From the NCBI GenBank assembly GCA_003488005.1, contig DNND01000081.1, positions 1,053 through 23,930 of the forward strand: a stretch of 22,878 bases of DNA, given 5' to 3'. This document shows positions 6,937-14,991 of this stretch, piece after piece (the stretch's first letter is position 1; every line of letters starts with the position of its first letter). The DNA comes from Blastocatellia bacterium. GTDB taxonomy: Bacteria; Acidobacteriota; Blastocatellia; Pyrinomonadales; Pyrinomonadaceae. Both the position numbers and the translations under genes were made by a program. Below the pieces are notes generated by a model, which did not search any database, was not told the origin of the DNA, and saw only the letters and a list, made by a program, of their open reading frames with translations.

Positions 6937-7872
6937 TCACGCCGGCATGAGGTGTCGGACTTCTGGTGGTTCGTCGCCAAGCCACTTAGGATTTTGAGCG
7001 GTGCCGTCAAAAATTGAAGTTGTCTTAAACGGCTCGAAGCGGCCGGTAGCGGCGGCTTCAGAGGTTTTCGCAAGCAGTGCATCGCGTTCTTCTTGGCTGA
7101 GCGGATGAAACGATTCAACCGCCGCGAATGCCTGGTCCAGGATTTCCATGCTGTCCATGCCGGTGATGACAACAGACGTCGGTAGGTTCAGCGCGTAGTG
7201 CAGGCACTCAATCGGCGTTGCTGTTTTCGACTTTAATAGAATGCCGTTTGCCATGCTCTTCATTCCGAGCACACCAATTCCCTGTTTCACAAGCTCAGGC
7301 ACAACCAATTTCTCGAAACTGCGGTAATGCGCGTCCATGACGTTCAAAGGCATCTGCGCCGTATCAAACTTAAAGCCGTGCTCGGCTGCTACTTCAAGCA
7401 TGTGCAAATGTATGTGCGGATCTTTGTGTCCGGTAAAGCCGATGTAGCGAAGTTTCCCAGAGGTGCGCGCCTCGACGAGCGCTGCGTTGGCGCCCGCCTC
7501 AGCGAAGATTCGATGCGGATCTTCATAGCGAATGACTTCGTGATGCTGCACCAGGTCGATGCAATCCACCTTCAACCGCCGCAGCGATTCATCCAATTGC
7601 TTCACCGCCTCCTGCTTCGTTCGCCCGTCAATCTTGGTCATCAGGAAGGACTTCGCGCGGTAACCGTCGCCGAGTGCTTTTCCCATGCGCCGTTCGCTCT
7701 CGCCGTCGTTGTAGTCCCAACAGTTGTCCAGGAAGTTGATGCCGCGATCGATTGCAGTGCGGACAATCCGCAGGCTGAGTTTCTCGTCAACATTTGGGAG
7801 GCTCAGATGCCAGCCGCCAACGCCGATGGCCGAGACGTTTTCTCCGGTGCTGCCGAGTGTTCTGTAAATCAT
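6937..7872 (-). CDS. Aldo/keto reductase
   Basis: 311 residues from the ATG at 7872, where the family begins (MIYRTLGSTGENVSAIGVGG). A longer frame to 7947 would run through a repeat and is unlikely. The catalytic tetrad is visible: D49 (NFLDN), Y54 (WDYNDGE), K80 (FLMTKIDG) and H110 or H111 (LVQHHEV). The TIM-barrel NADP-binding end appears as VVITGMDSMEILDQA. The enzyme should reduce a carbonyl with NAD(P)H in the cytoplasm; the substrate cannot be told from sequence. No Shine-Dalgarno is obvious. A 20-bp inverted repeat lies between this gene and the divergent acyl-CoA dehydrogenase gene. Confidence 0.88.
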   Translation of the reverse strand: MIYRTLGSTGENVSAIGVGGWHLSLPNVDEKLSLRIVRTAIDRGINFLDNCWDYNDGESERRMGKALGDGYRAKSFLMTKIDGRTKQEAVKQLDESLRRLKVDCIDLVQHHEVIRYEDPHRIFAEAGANAALVEARTSGKLRYIGFTGHKDPHIHLHMLEVAAEHGFKFDTAQMPLNVMDAHYRSFEKLVVPELVKQGIGVLGMKSMANGILLKSKTATPIECLHYALNLPTSVVITGMDSMEILDQAFAAVESFHPLSQEERDALLAKTSEAAATGRFEPFKTTSIFDGTAQNPKWLGDEPPEVRHLMPA

Positions 7873-7909
7873 AATGGACGAGATTAGCACCAAACGCATT
7901 CGTGTTGAA

Positions 7910-7966
7910 GTAGCATAGACTTCAGTCTGGGCGGGCCCGCCAAACACAGACTAAAGTCTATGCTAC
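7910..7966. repeat. Inverted repeat TAGCATAGACTT(T/C)AGTCTG
   Basis: Arm 7910-7929 pairs with 7947-7966 with one mismatch in 20. The centre is itself palindromic (GCGGGCCCGC). Each arm contains an internal palindrome, AGACTNNAGTCT-like. Related copies occur at 10148-10170 and 22780-22802. It lies between divergent genes, so it could influence their promoters, but its dispersal points to a repeat family. Confidence 0.7.
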
Positions 7967-7976
7967 ATTTAACATC

Positions 7977-9650
7977 ATGCCGTTTCAGCAAGCGCCACCG
8001 GCCCTGGGCAATCAATACGAAGATGATTCAGTCCTGCGCTCCTATTTAAGGCGGAGTATTCCCACAGATGTGTTGCGCGAGATCGAACCGACGCTGGTGG
8101 AGATGGGCAAACTCGCCGGCGGTGAGCTCTATCAGATGCAACTAGCCGACAGACTTAACGAACCGACACTCACGCAATGGGATGCCTGGGGAAATCGAAT
8201 CGATCGGATTGAGTTGACGCCTTTGTGGCGCGTCGCCGAACGCATCGCTGCGGAGCATGGAATCGTCGCCACTGCTTACGAACAAAAGCACGGCCGCTTT
8301 TCGCGCGTGCACCAATGCGCCCTCGCGTATTTGTTTACACCTTCAACCGACATTTACAGTTGCCCATTGGCGATGACGGACGGCGCCGCGCGCACCCTGT
8401 TGGCTTCCGGTAACCGGGCCCTAATCGAACGCGCGATGCCGCACCTGACCAGTCGCGATCCGAAAGAGTTTTGGACCAGCGGCCAGTGGATGACCGAACT
8501 CACCGGCGGTTCGGATGTTGGCGCCTCCGAAACAATCGCCAAGCCTGATTCTGATTTGACTCGAAACTCGGAACCCGAAACTCGGAACTGGCTTCTCTAC
8601 GGTCGCAAGTGGTTCACCTCCGCCGCGACTTCACAGATCGCACTGACGTTGGCACGTCCCGAAGGCAATCCGGCCGGCGGACGCGGACTGGCGCTGTTCT
8701 ATCTGGAGATGCGAGATGAGCACGACCGCCTGCGAAACATCTCAATCGATCGTTTGAAAGACAAGCTCGGCACGCGCAAAGTCCCAACAGCGGAATTGAC
8801 GCTGAACGGCACACCGGCGCAACTGGTTTTGGGGACTACCGACGGCGTGCGCAACGTCGCGCCCTTGCTCAACATTACGCGGCTTTGGAACGGCATCAGC
8901 GCCGTTTCCCTGATGCGTCGCAGCCTCGCACTCGCGCTTGACTATTCCCACAAGCGTTCGGCCTTCGGTGCGCCGCTTTCCGAGAAGCCGCTGCACATGG
9001 ACACGCTGGCTGGGCTGCAAGCTGAAGCGGAGGGCGCGTTTCATCTCGCGTTCCTGGTTGCCGAACTAACTGGCCGCGCCGAGACCGGAGAAATAGATGA
9101 AGAGCAAACTTTGTTGCTTCGTCTGCTTACGCCGTTAATGAAGTTGACGACAGGCAAGCAGGCTGTCGCCGTTGTGAGTGAAGCACTCGAAGCCTTTGGC
9201 GGCGCCGGCTATGTCGAGGATACGGGGTTGCCGATGCTCCTGCGCGATGCGCAGGTGCTGCCGATTTGGGAAGGAACTACAAACGTGCTTGCGTTGGATG
9301 CGCTGCGCGCTTTGGGTGCTGACGACCAGGCGTTCCTCGCGCTGAAAACAGAAGTGAGCCGCTGCCTGTCCTCCATTCATGACCAGCGCCTCGACGAACC
9401 CGCGCGGACCGTGCGCTCGGCATTGGCGCACGCCGAGAGTTGGTTGGCCGAGGCCAGGCAGGCGGGAACGCCGACGTTAGAAGCAGGCGCACGCCGCTTC
9501 GCGCTCACGCTGGGTCGCGGGTTGGAGCTGGCACTACTTTGCAGACACGCTCAATGGGCGCGGGAAAATGAAAACGAGAATGGGTCCACCGACGCGGCCC
9601 GACGGTTCGCAGCTTCCGGAATCGATGTTATCGGCGCTGGGGACTTATGA
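7977..9650 (+). CDS. AidB-like acyl-CoA dehydrogenase family protein
   Basis: 557 residues. The flavin/substrate signature M172-T-E-L-T-G-G-S-D-V is the AidB-type form of the acyl-CoA dehydrogenase motif. GRKWFTSAATSQIAL continues the beta domain. The C-terminal helical domain has RLWNGISAVSLMRRSLALAL, YSHKRSAFGAPL, EALEAFGGAGYVEDTGLP and LPIWEGTTNVLAL; E432 sits at the usual catalytic base position. AidB in E. coli binds DNA and is induced by alkylation, whereas most homologues are uncharacterised flavoproteins, so an FAD enzyme is safe but the substrate is open. Residues about 195-204 are encoded by a repeat-like stretch (8560-8588) that looks inserted in a surface loop. A strong hairpin terminator follows the stop. 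Confidence 0.87.
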   Translation: MPFQQAPPALGNQYEDDSVLRSYLRRSIPTDVLREIEPTLVEMGKLAGGELYQMQLADRLNEPTLTQWDAWGNRIDRIELTPLWRVAERIAAEHGIVATAYEQKHGRFSRVHQCALAYLFTPSTDIYSCPLAMTDGAARTLLASGNRALIERAMPHLTSRDPKEFWTSGQWMTELTGGSDVGASETIAKPDSDLTRNSEPETRNWLLYGRKWFTSAATSQIALTLARPEGNPAGGRGLALFYLEMRDEHDRLRNISIDRLKDKLGTRKVPTAELTLNGTPAQLVLGTTDGVRNVAPLLNITRLWNGISAVSLMRRSLALALDYSHKRSAFGAPLSEKPLHMDTLAGLQAEAEGAFHLAFLVAELTGRAETGEIDEEQTLLLRLLTPLMKLTTGKQAVAVVSEALEAFGGAGYVEDTGLPMLLRDAQVLPIWEGTTNVLALDALRALGADDQAFLALKTEVSRCLSSIHDQRLDEPARTVRSALAHAESWLAEARQAGTPTLEAGARRFALTLGRGLELALLCRHAQWARENENENGSTDAARRFAASGIDVIGAGDL

Positions 9651-9676
9651 TCTGAAAGGTAAATGTTGGGAAAGCA

Positions 9677-9710
9677 AAAAGGGAAACCACTGACGAGTGG
9701 TTTCCCTTTT
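9677..9710. terminator. Bidirectional Rho-independent terminator
   Basis: A 15-bp perfect stem (AAAAGGGAAACCACT with AGTGGTTTCCCTTTT) and a 4-nt GACG loop. T-rich sequence lies on the plus side and an A-run on the other side serves the minus strand. It sits 26 nt after the acyl-CoA dehydrogenase stop and can also end the convergent trxA transcript. Confidence 0.88.
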
Positions 9711-9731
9711 GTTGTTCTTTACCGACGGCCG

Positions 9732-9753
9732 CAAACTCACAGTTTGCTTTACA
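9732..9753 (-). repeat. Post-stop hairpin repeat, copy 2
   Basis: On the minus strand it begins at the base after the trxA stop: TGTAAAGCAAACTGTGAG, then TTTGC. GCAAACT pairs perfectly with AGTTTGC around a 3-nt loop. See the copies at 831-852 and 22014-22034. Confidence 0.65.
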
Positions 9754-10101
9754 TCAACCAACTTGTGCTTTGGCGCCGGCGTGTTTTTCGATCATGCGCG
9801 AGATCGAATCCTTGCTGGTGGCCCCGACTACGCGTTCCACTTCCTTGCCGCCGCTGAACAGAATCAAAGTTGGAATGCCTTTGATGCCGTAGCGCTGCGC
9901 CGTTCCGGTATTGTCATCGACATTTACTTTCACGACTTCGGCGGTTTCGGCATACTGTTCCGCGATAGCGTCAATGGTTGGCGCAATCATGCGACAAGGC
10001 GCACACCACTCGGCCCAAAAATCAACCAGCACCGGTTTCGCCGATTGCAAAACATCTTTCTCAAATGAACTGTCGGTTGTGTATTTTACTTTCTCACTCA
10101 T
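9754..10101 (-). CDS. trxA: Thioredoxin
   Basis: 115 residues, normal for thioredoxin 1. The active site is W32-C33-A34-P35-C36-R, a CAPC variant of the usual CGPC; cis-proline P77 lies in KGIPTLI, and D27 is the buried acid in LVDFWAEW. It reduces protein disulfides in the cytoplasm using electrons from thioredoxin reductase, which is not in this window. The ATG at 10101 is preceded by AAGGA at a fair distance. It lies downstream of rpoD on the same strand with a 72-nt gap containing a short repeat, so it may have its own promoter. Confidence 0.95.
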   Translation of the reverse strand: MSEKVKYTTDSSFEKDVLQSAKPVLVDFWAEWCAPCRMIAPTIDAIAEQYAETAEVVKVNVDDNTGTAQRYGIKGIPTLILFSGGKEVERVVGATSKDSISRMIEKHAGAKAQVG

Positions 10102-10147
10102 TGTCTTTTCTTCCTTGACTCCTAAATATATCTAACTAGTCCGTCGA

Positions 10148-10170
10148 CAGACTGGAAAGTCTATCCTACT
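10148..10170 (-). repeat. Variant copy of the AGACTTT/AGTCTG palindrome
   Basis: CAGACTGGAAAGTCTATCCTAC on the plus strand resembles CAGACTAAAGTCTATGCTAC at 7947-7966. AGACT and AGTCT pair around GGAA. It lies in the rpoD-trxA gap, where it could act as a weak hairpin. Confidence 0.45.
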
Positions 10171-10173
10171 TGC

Positions 10174-11889
10174 TTACTGGCGCTGGCCTTCAATGAAACT
10201 CTTCAACACGCGCGCGCGTGACGGGTGGCGCAGCTTTCTCAGCGCCTTCGCTTCAATTTGACGAATGCGCTCACGCGTTACGTTAAAGTCCTGGCCAACT
10301 TCTTCCAACGTGCGTTCGTGCCCTTCCCTGTCGAGCCCGAAACGCATGCGAATCACGCGCTCTTCGCGCGGACTCAATGTTTGCAGAACGTCGCCGGTAA
10401 TCTCTCGCAGGTTTGATGTGATCACTCGTTCAGCCGGGCTGGTGCTCGACTTGTCCTCGATCAGATCGCCAAGCTGCGAATCGCCACTCTCGCCAATTGG
10501 TGTTTCCAGCGAAACTGGCTGCTGCACCAACTTGCGGGCCTTGCTGACTTTTTCAACGGACATGCCCATCTTCTTGGCAATCTCTTCCGTCGTCGGTTCG
10601 CGGCCCAGCTCGCGCACTAACTCGCGCGAGGTGTTGCGAAGCTTGTTGATGACTTCGATCATATGCACCGGAATACGGATCGTGCGTGCCTGGTCGGCGA
10701 TGGCCCGGGTAATTGCCTGGCGAATCCACCAGGTCGCATAAGTCGAAAACTTATAACCGCGGCGCCACTCAAACTTGTCCACGCCTTTCATCAGGCCGAG
10801 GTTTCCTTCCTGAATCAGATCCAGAAACTGCAGACCACGGTTCTGATACTTCTTGGCAATTGAAACCACCAAACGCAGGTTGGCTTCGGTCAACTCGTGC
10901 TTTGCCTGTGCCGCCTGCGCTTCGCCGGTCACAATCATCTGATGTGATCGTTTGATCTCCAGCGGCGAAACATGATGTTCGACTTCAATTTCTTTCAACC
11001 GGCGTTTGGCCGCCGAAATGTGCTTACGAAACTCCTTCGCGTCGTCTGCCTTGATTCTTTTCTTGGTCAGCTTGACGTTGTTAGCTTCGATCTCGCGCTC
11101 AAGTGTTCGGGTTTCCCTATGAATCGTCGCGATAGAAGTTATCAAGCGCTGGCGCATTGCTTCCTTCAACCGAAGCACGCCGATTTCCGAAACAATCTCG
11201 AGACGCGTGCGCGCCACTTTGCGGCGTAACCGCAGCAACTTCCTTGAAGTCTTGCCGCCCTTCACCTTCTGTTGCGCGTTCAGTTGGGCCAGCTCTTTCA
11301 ATCCGCGCTTGTAAAGTTTGCGGATATTCCCAATGCCTTCGATGGTCCACTGAAAATACTCTTCCGTCTTATCTTCGTGCTCTTCAGTTTCCGTTTGATC
11401 GGAAAAGTTGATTACGTCGCGAATGCCGATCGTGCCGGCTTCCAGCTCGGTGCCGATTTTCAAGAGTTCCGCAACGGCAATCGGTGATCGGCTGATTCCC
11501 TTTTGCGCCCGTTTTTGTCCCCATTCAATTCGTTTGGCGATTGACACTTCCTGCTCGCGTTTGAGCAAGGGCACAACGCCCATTTCGCGCATGTATACGC
11601 GCACTGGATCCGAAGTCTTGTCCAGTTCACCCGCTGACAAATCAAGCTCCATCTCTTCCGGAGCGTTGTCCTCATCTTCAGCGCGCGCAGCCGCGGAAGA
11701 CGGCTCGCCCATTACGGGCTCGTCAGTTTCGGTACCGGAGATGCCCGCGGTTGCGAGCTTTTCCAGAACCTCATCGATGTCTTCGATTGAAACGGTATCG
11801 TCCAGCTGCTCTTCATGAGCGCCGGAAAAATCTGGTTTCACCGAATCCATCGGCTCAACCCCATCCTGATCTTTTGGAAGCCTAGCCAA
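10174..11889 (-). CDS. rpoD: Primary sigma factor, sigma-70/RpoD
   Basis: 571 residues. An acidic N-terminus leads into region 1.2 (DPVRVYMREMGVVPLLKREQ, about 94-127). A non-conserved spacer with coiled-coil character follows. Region 2 spans about 335-405 (NLRLVVSIAKKYQNRGL, GYKFSTYATWWIRQAITRAI). Region 3 and region 4 end the protein (LSPREERVIRMRFGLDREG, then VTRERIRQIEAKALRKLRHP). It directs RNA polymerase to housekeeping promoters such as the TTGACA/TAGAAT and TTGACA/TATATT sites seen here. The chosen start is TTG at 11889, backed by AAAGGA about 9 nt upstream; an ATG at 11850 is the alternative, with a weaker site. Confidence 0.95.
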   Translation of the reverse strand: MARLPKDQDGVEPMDSVKPDFSGAHEEQLDDTVSIEDIDEVLEKLATAGISGTETDEPVMGEPSSAAARAEDEDNAPEEMELDLSAGELDKTSDPVRVYMREMGVVPLLKREQEVSIAKRIEWGQKRAQKGISRSPIAVAELLKIGTELEAGTIGIRDVINFSDQTETEEHEDKTEEYFQWTIEGIGNIRKLYKRGLKELAQLNAQQKVKGGKTSRKLLRLRRKVARTRLEIVSEIGVLRLKEAMRQRLITSIATIHRETRTLEREIEANNVKLTKKRIKADDAKEFRKHISAAKRRLKEIEVEHHVSPLEIKRSHQMIVTGEAQAAQAKHELTEANLRLVVSIAKKYQNRGLQFLDLIQEGNLGLMKGVDKFEWRRGYKFSTYATWWIRQAITRAIADQARTIRIPVHMIEVINKLRNTSRELVRELGREPTTEEIAKKMGMSVEKVSKARKLVQQPVSLETPIGESGDSQLGDLIEDKSSTSPAERVITSNLREITGDVLQTLSPREERVIRMRFGLDREGHERTLEEVGQDFNVTRERIRQIEAKALRKLRHPSRARVLKSFIEGQRQ

Positions 11890-11928
11890 TTTCAGACCGT
11901 CCTTTCGTGCGATATTGTTTTTCGTCGA

Positions 11929-11958
11929 GGAGAGAGCCTCGCAACATTGTCTCTCTCC
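11929..11958 (-). promoter_or_regulatory. Hairpin in the rpoD 5' leader
   Basis: GGAGAGAG (11929-11936) pairs with CTCTCTCC (11951-11958), an 8-bp stem around a 14-nt loop, 40 nt upstream of the rpoD start. Upstream of it a -10-like TATTAT (11975-11970, minus) is visible but without a good -35. A role in leader RNA control is only a guess. Confidence 0.35.
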
Positions 11959-11991
11959 AATTCCTGTTCATAATACGAAGACGTTCATTCA

Positions 11992-12501
11992 CTAGTTTCT
12001 TGCAGACACCGACTGAACCCTCGCCACCTGCTTCCGCTTGCCGTTTGTTAAGACTGTCGCACTCTTGCCTTTGGTTGTACTGACGCACGGCCGCAACCGC
12101 GACACAACATCGCGTAATGTCATGTTTGCTAAAACGCGCTCGACTGCGGAGTCGACTTCATCCAAAACATCGTTGAGCACCGTGCCAATGTTGACTCCGA
12201 CCGGGCAATCGGGGTTCGGTGGGTGGCGATGCAAGGAAAAGACACCACGGGTCTCAACCGCCTGATAAATGTCGAGCAGGGTTATCCGCTCAGGCAGCCG
12301 GGCTAGTTTCGACCCGCCCATCGAGCCTGTTTGCGAAACAACGAGGTTGGATTCCGCCAATTCACACAACATTCGCCTGATAACGACGGCGTTGGTGTTG
12401 ACGCTCTCCGCCACTTGCTCAGATTTCAGCGGCTCTTCATCAGCCCAAGCCATAAGCGTGAGCACGTGAACAGCTACCGCGAATCTGCTGCTGGTTGACA
12501 T
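11992..12501 (-). CDS. Rrf2-family transcriptional regulator
   Basis: 169 residues from the ATG at 12501, where Rrf2 proteins begin (MSTSSRFAVAVHVLTLMAW); AAGGGA lies upstream. The winged helix includes LKSEQVAESVNTNAVVIRRML and the wing VVSQTGSMGGSKLAR. A dimerisation helix follows (VGVNIGTVLNDVLDEVDSAV). Iron-sulfur Rrf2 proteins (IscR, NsrR) have three closely spaced Cys after the wing; here only C99 is in that area (C46 and C139 are elsewhere). A cluster is therefore unlikely, and the protein is closer to YwnA-like members. Its own promoter overlaps a perfect palindrome, which suggests autorepression. It lies just upstream of rpoD on the same strand. Confidence 0.88.
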   Translation of the reverse strand: MSTSSRFAVAVHVLTLMAWADEEPLKSEQVAESVNTNAVVIRRMLCELAESNLVVSQTGSMGGSKLARLPERITLLDIYQAVETRGVFSLHRHPPNPDCPVGVNIGTVLNDVLDEVDSAVERVLANMTLRDVVSRLRPCVSTTKGKSATVLTNGKRKQVARVQSVSARN

Positions 12502-12526
12502 AAGTGAAAAAATCCCTTGAAACGTC

Positions 12527-12545
12527 TGTAACAAATATAGTTACA
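12527..12545. promoter_or_regulatory. Palindromic operator TGTAAC-N7-GTTACA
   Basis: A perfect 6-bp inverted repeat with a 7-nt A/T centre that contains the -10 box of the Rrf2 promoter. A dimer bound here would block RNA polymerase. It is the best candidate site for the adjacent Rrf2-type protein. Confidence 0.65.
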
Positions 12546-12562
12546 GTTGAGGATTTTGTCAA
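12534..12562 (-). promoter_or_regulatory. Sigma-70 promoter of the Rrf2-type gene
   Basis: On the minus strand: perfect -35 TTGACA (12562-12557), a 17-nt spacer and -10 TATATT (12539-12534). The predicted start lies near 12527, giving a leader of about 25 nt that carries the ribosome binding site. Confidence 0.8.
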
Positions 12563-12881
12563 GACCAGTTTCTGTTCGCGATGGCCATCTCGGCCCGATG
12601 ATCCTTGAGAAATTTAGACGTCCCCCGCTCTTGAATGAAATCCGCACGTTCTGTAATTCCAGTCCAAACGGGAAGCGAACGGTTCTAATGCACGCGGCTC
12701 GTAGCCAGTTCTGCGATAAGCGCTCATCCCTGGTCCATGTTTACCCGGGCTGCTTCATTTTTTGCCAGTAAATACCAGTATTACCGTGTCATCATTGGCA
12801 AATGGCATAAGCATTGCTCCTCACTACTTTTGTTCGAGACGCTCTAGACATTTCGCAGGCTACCAACAAAGGAGAGAACGT
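12563..12881. other. Intergenic stretch, nothing recognised
   Basis: Upstream of the Rrf2 promoter and before the small membrane protein gene I find no convincing gene or strong hairpin. GGAGAG at 12871-12876 is the ribosome binding site of the next gene. Confidence 0.5.
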
Positions 12882-13028
12882 ATGTTGTGGACGATTCTTG
12901 TGATTTTACTTGTGCTTTGGTTAGTGGGATTCCTTGGGCACATTGGCGGCGGACTGATTCACTTGCTGCTGGTGATCGCGCTGATAGTTTTCATCATTAA
13001 CCTGGTCTCGGGTCGGCGAGCTGTTTAA
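12882..13028 (+). CDS. Small membrane protein, lmo0937-like
   Basis: 48 residues, almost entirely hydrophobic: MLWTILVILLVLWLVGFLGH, a GG turn, then LIHLLLVIALIVFIINLVSG and RRAV. It has two membrane helices around IGGG. It matches the short lmo0937 family of membrane proteins of unknown function. The ATG is preceded by AAAGGAGAG about 6 nt upstream, a strong site. The longer frame from 12762 lacks any similarity before this Met. Confidence 0.8.
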   Translation: MLWTILVILLVLWLVGFLGHIGGGLIHLLLVIALIVFIINLVSGRRAV

Positions 13029-13180
13029 GCAAGCGCTTGAATGCTCGCGGACGCGCTGATCTATGATTCGGATAGGCAGCAAATGCCTGTCCCGCTTTGT
13101 TGAAGTTCCGAACAAGGGGGTTTCAGTGGATGGAGAAAAGATAGAGATTCGGTTGACTCGCGCCGATTCCTAAAAGGGCC

Positions 13181-13251
13181 CTGGCCGGAAGGCCAGAGCA
13201 TGTCGTCCACGGCAGCAACGCTTCTTCAGAACTTTTTGGAGGGGCGTTGCT
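13181..13251. other. Hairpins in the 13029-13359 gap
   Basis: This 331-nt gap has no credible gene. It holds CTGGCC-GGAA-GGCCAG (13181-13196) and a longer hairpin AGCAACGC/GCGTTGCT (about 13215-13252), the second followed by TTTG. Either could end transcription from the small membrane protein gene. Confidence 0.4.
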
Positions 13252-13359
13252 TTGTAATGTGGTTTTGGATTTCCAGCCCGAAACCCACTACATGAGATCC
13301 CAGCCCCGCGCCGCCACCTGGAGTCTCCTCGTCAGTTTGCACAGCCTGGAACGAGAACC

Positions 13360-14427
13360 ATGTCACCTTCCGTCACTACAAAAGAAAAGGTTGAGGAACT
13401 AAAGCAGGACACCGAGATCCAGAAAGCGCTCGATCAAACCGCGGCTCCGGAGCAAGCGGTTAGTCTTCCGGGCAAACGTCAACACAAATTTTTCCTTACT
13501 ACTTATCTGCTGATTCTGTTTCTCCTCGGCGCTGCTTATTATCTTGTTCACCAACGCATCGTACATGTTGCCGAAGCCTATTTCCCTTTCCTGCAGCGCT
13601 TCTGTTTAGGATCATTTGCGATAGTGGCCGCACTGACCGTTGCCAAAGTTCTCGACTTCTATCTAATTCAGAACGTTCACGACGCCGCTTCGAAATACAA
13701 TATCAGGCGCATTTTGAAACTGGTGACGGCCATCGTGGTGGCGTTCATCATTATTTCGATCCTGTTTGCAAACTGGTATACGGCGATTGTTTCGTTGGGC
13801 CTCGTCTCGCTGATCCTTGGCTTTGCGTTACAGACACCAACAACGAGTTTCATTGGCTGGGTCTACATTTTGATTCGCACACCTTATCGCGTCGGAGATC
13901 GCATCCGCATCGGCGATGCGACTGGTGATGTCATTGACGTCAGCTACCTGGACACCACCTTGTGGGAGTTTGGTGGCGAATATTTATCCACTGATCATCC
14001 CAGTGGCCGCATCATCAAGTTTCCAAATTCGAAAGTACTGAACACCGCCGTCTACAATTATTCCTGGCCGCTGTTCCCCTACATCTGGAATGAAATCAAA
14101 TTTAATGTTGCCTATGAAAGCGATCTGGACTTCGTCTCCCAGACCATGAAAGAAATCGCCAAAGAAGAAATTGGCGAGGCCATGCTCGAACGCGTAAGGA
14201 CTTTCCGCTCGCTGCTTTCGGAAACGCCGGTGGACCAACTGGAAGTCAGGGAGTATCCGGCGGTGCTGTTTCGCGTCAGCAGCAACACCTGGCTGGAAGC
14301 GATCGTGCGCTATTTGGTAGAACCAAAGCGAGCCGGTCGCGTCAAATCCGAACTGATCGGAAAGATGCTGGCGGCGCTCAATGCGGCACCAGAAAAAGTG
14401 TTGTTTCCGAAAGGCCCAGCGCGCTGA
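13360..14427 (+). CDS. MscS-family mechanosensitive channel
   Basis: 355 residues. A soluble N-terminus of ~42 residues is followed by membrane helices at about 43-63, 79-103, 117-137 and 141-176. The pore-lining helix and the following turn are recognisable (LILGFALQTPTTSFIGWVYI, then RTPYRVGDRIRIG). The beta domain follows (ATGDVIDVSYLDTTLWEF, IIKFPNSKVLNTAVYNYS) and a C-terminal alpha/beta domain. MscS channels open under membrane tension to release solutes during osmotic downshock. The Gly/Ala packing pattern of E. coli TM3 is less regular here, so gating may differ. The start at 13360 has GGA about 10 nt upstream. Confidence 0.9.
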   Translation: MSPSVTTKEKVEELKQDTEIQKALDQTAAPEQAVSLPGKRQHKFFLTTYLLILFLLGAAYYLVHQRIVHVAEAYFPFLQRFCLGSFAIVAALTVAKVLDFYLIQNVHDAASKYNIRRILKLVTAIVVAFIIISILFANWYTAIVSLGLVSLILGFALQTPTTSFIGWVYILIRTPYRVGDRIRIGDATGDVIDVSYLDTTLWEFGGEYLSTDHPSGRIIKFPNSKVLNTAVYNYSWPLFPYIWNEIKFNVAYESDLDFVSQTMKEIAKEEIGEAMLERVRTFRSLLSETPVDQLEVREYPAVLFRVSSNTWLEAIVRYLVEPKRAGRVKSELIGKMLAALNAAPEKVLFPKGPAR

Positions 14428-14533
14428 GTCCGTGCCGCGTTGCGCCAATCTATCCACATTATTTTTTTCCGCTACCGCCAAAGCGTTATCGCTGCTAGAA
14501 TTCAGTTCCAACTCAGCCCCGAGAGGACAGTGT

Positions 14534-14767
14534 ATGCCCGAACAAAGAGGTAAACAGGCAACTGCCGATGTTAAGTCAGAATGGACGCAGGCTTACCAGA
14601 TCTATCAGCGCGCGCCAGGCGACCGTTACGATAAGAAAAAGGACCGAACGGCGCGCATTGATCACGTAGCCGTGGAAATGAAACTAACGCGCAAGCAGGC
14701 GAAACGCCGCATTCGCAATTACGAAGCCTGGCAGCGCAACATTAAGAAGGGTGTCGTCGAACCCTAG
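14534..14767 (+). CDS. Small basic hypothetical protein
   Basis: 77 residues from the ATG at 14534, preceded by GAGAGGACAG. The frame extends upstream into the MscS gene, but that part is out of context. The protein is mostly helical and charged (EWTQAYQIYQRAPGDRYDKK, then RIDHVAVEMKLTRKQAKRRI). The segment VAVEMKLTRKQAKRRIRNYE could be a small helix-turn-helix, but no family is recognised. It follows the channel gene by 106 nt on the same strand. Confidence 0.6.
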   Translation: MPEQRGKQATADVKSEWTQAYQIYQRAPGDRYDKKKDRTARIDHVAVEMKLTRKQAKRRIRNYEAWQRNIKKGVVEP

Positions 14768-14991
14768 TCACCACCCGCCAAAAACCCCGACACTATTATC
14801 CAGCGGTACAATTATCCGATGGTTTCTCGGACCTGGTCTTCGAGGAGCTCGAGCTTCCGTCTGCTCACTCGTCTCAAGTCCTCCTTTTGGAATCGATAAC
14901 TCTTTAGGCTTGTACTCTTGAAGAAGTCCATAAGCCGGAGTCTGCTCTTAGGACGCCTTGTGGTTGCGACAGGGCTCGCCAGGCGAAATAG

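Noticed and set aside
6448..7017. 189-codon plus-strand frame across the 6199-6720 gene and its upstream gap
   Set aside because: It is the antisense shadow of a gene with a good start site and protein-like composition, and reads as unrelated residues with no family match.
11408..11818. 136-codon plus-strand frame inside rpoD
   Set aside because: It is Ser-rich antisense of the acidic sigma factor N-terminus, a common artefact.
12547..12771. 74-codon plus-strand frame opposite the Rrf2 promoter
   Set aside because: It begins inside the promoter of the Rrf2-type gene, has no ribosome binding site and shows random composition.
14812..14931. 39-codon minus-strand frame ahead of the secreted repeat protein
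   Set aside because: Composition is plausible, but there is no ribosome binding site and no recognisable family; not enough to call a gene.
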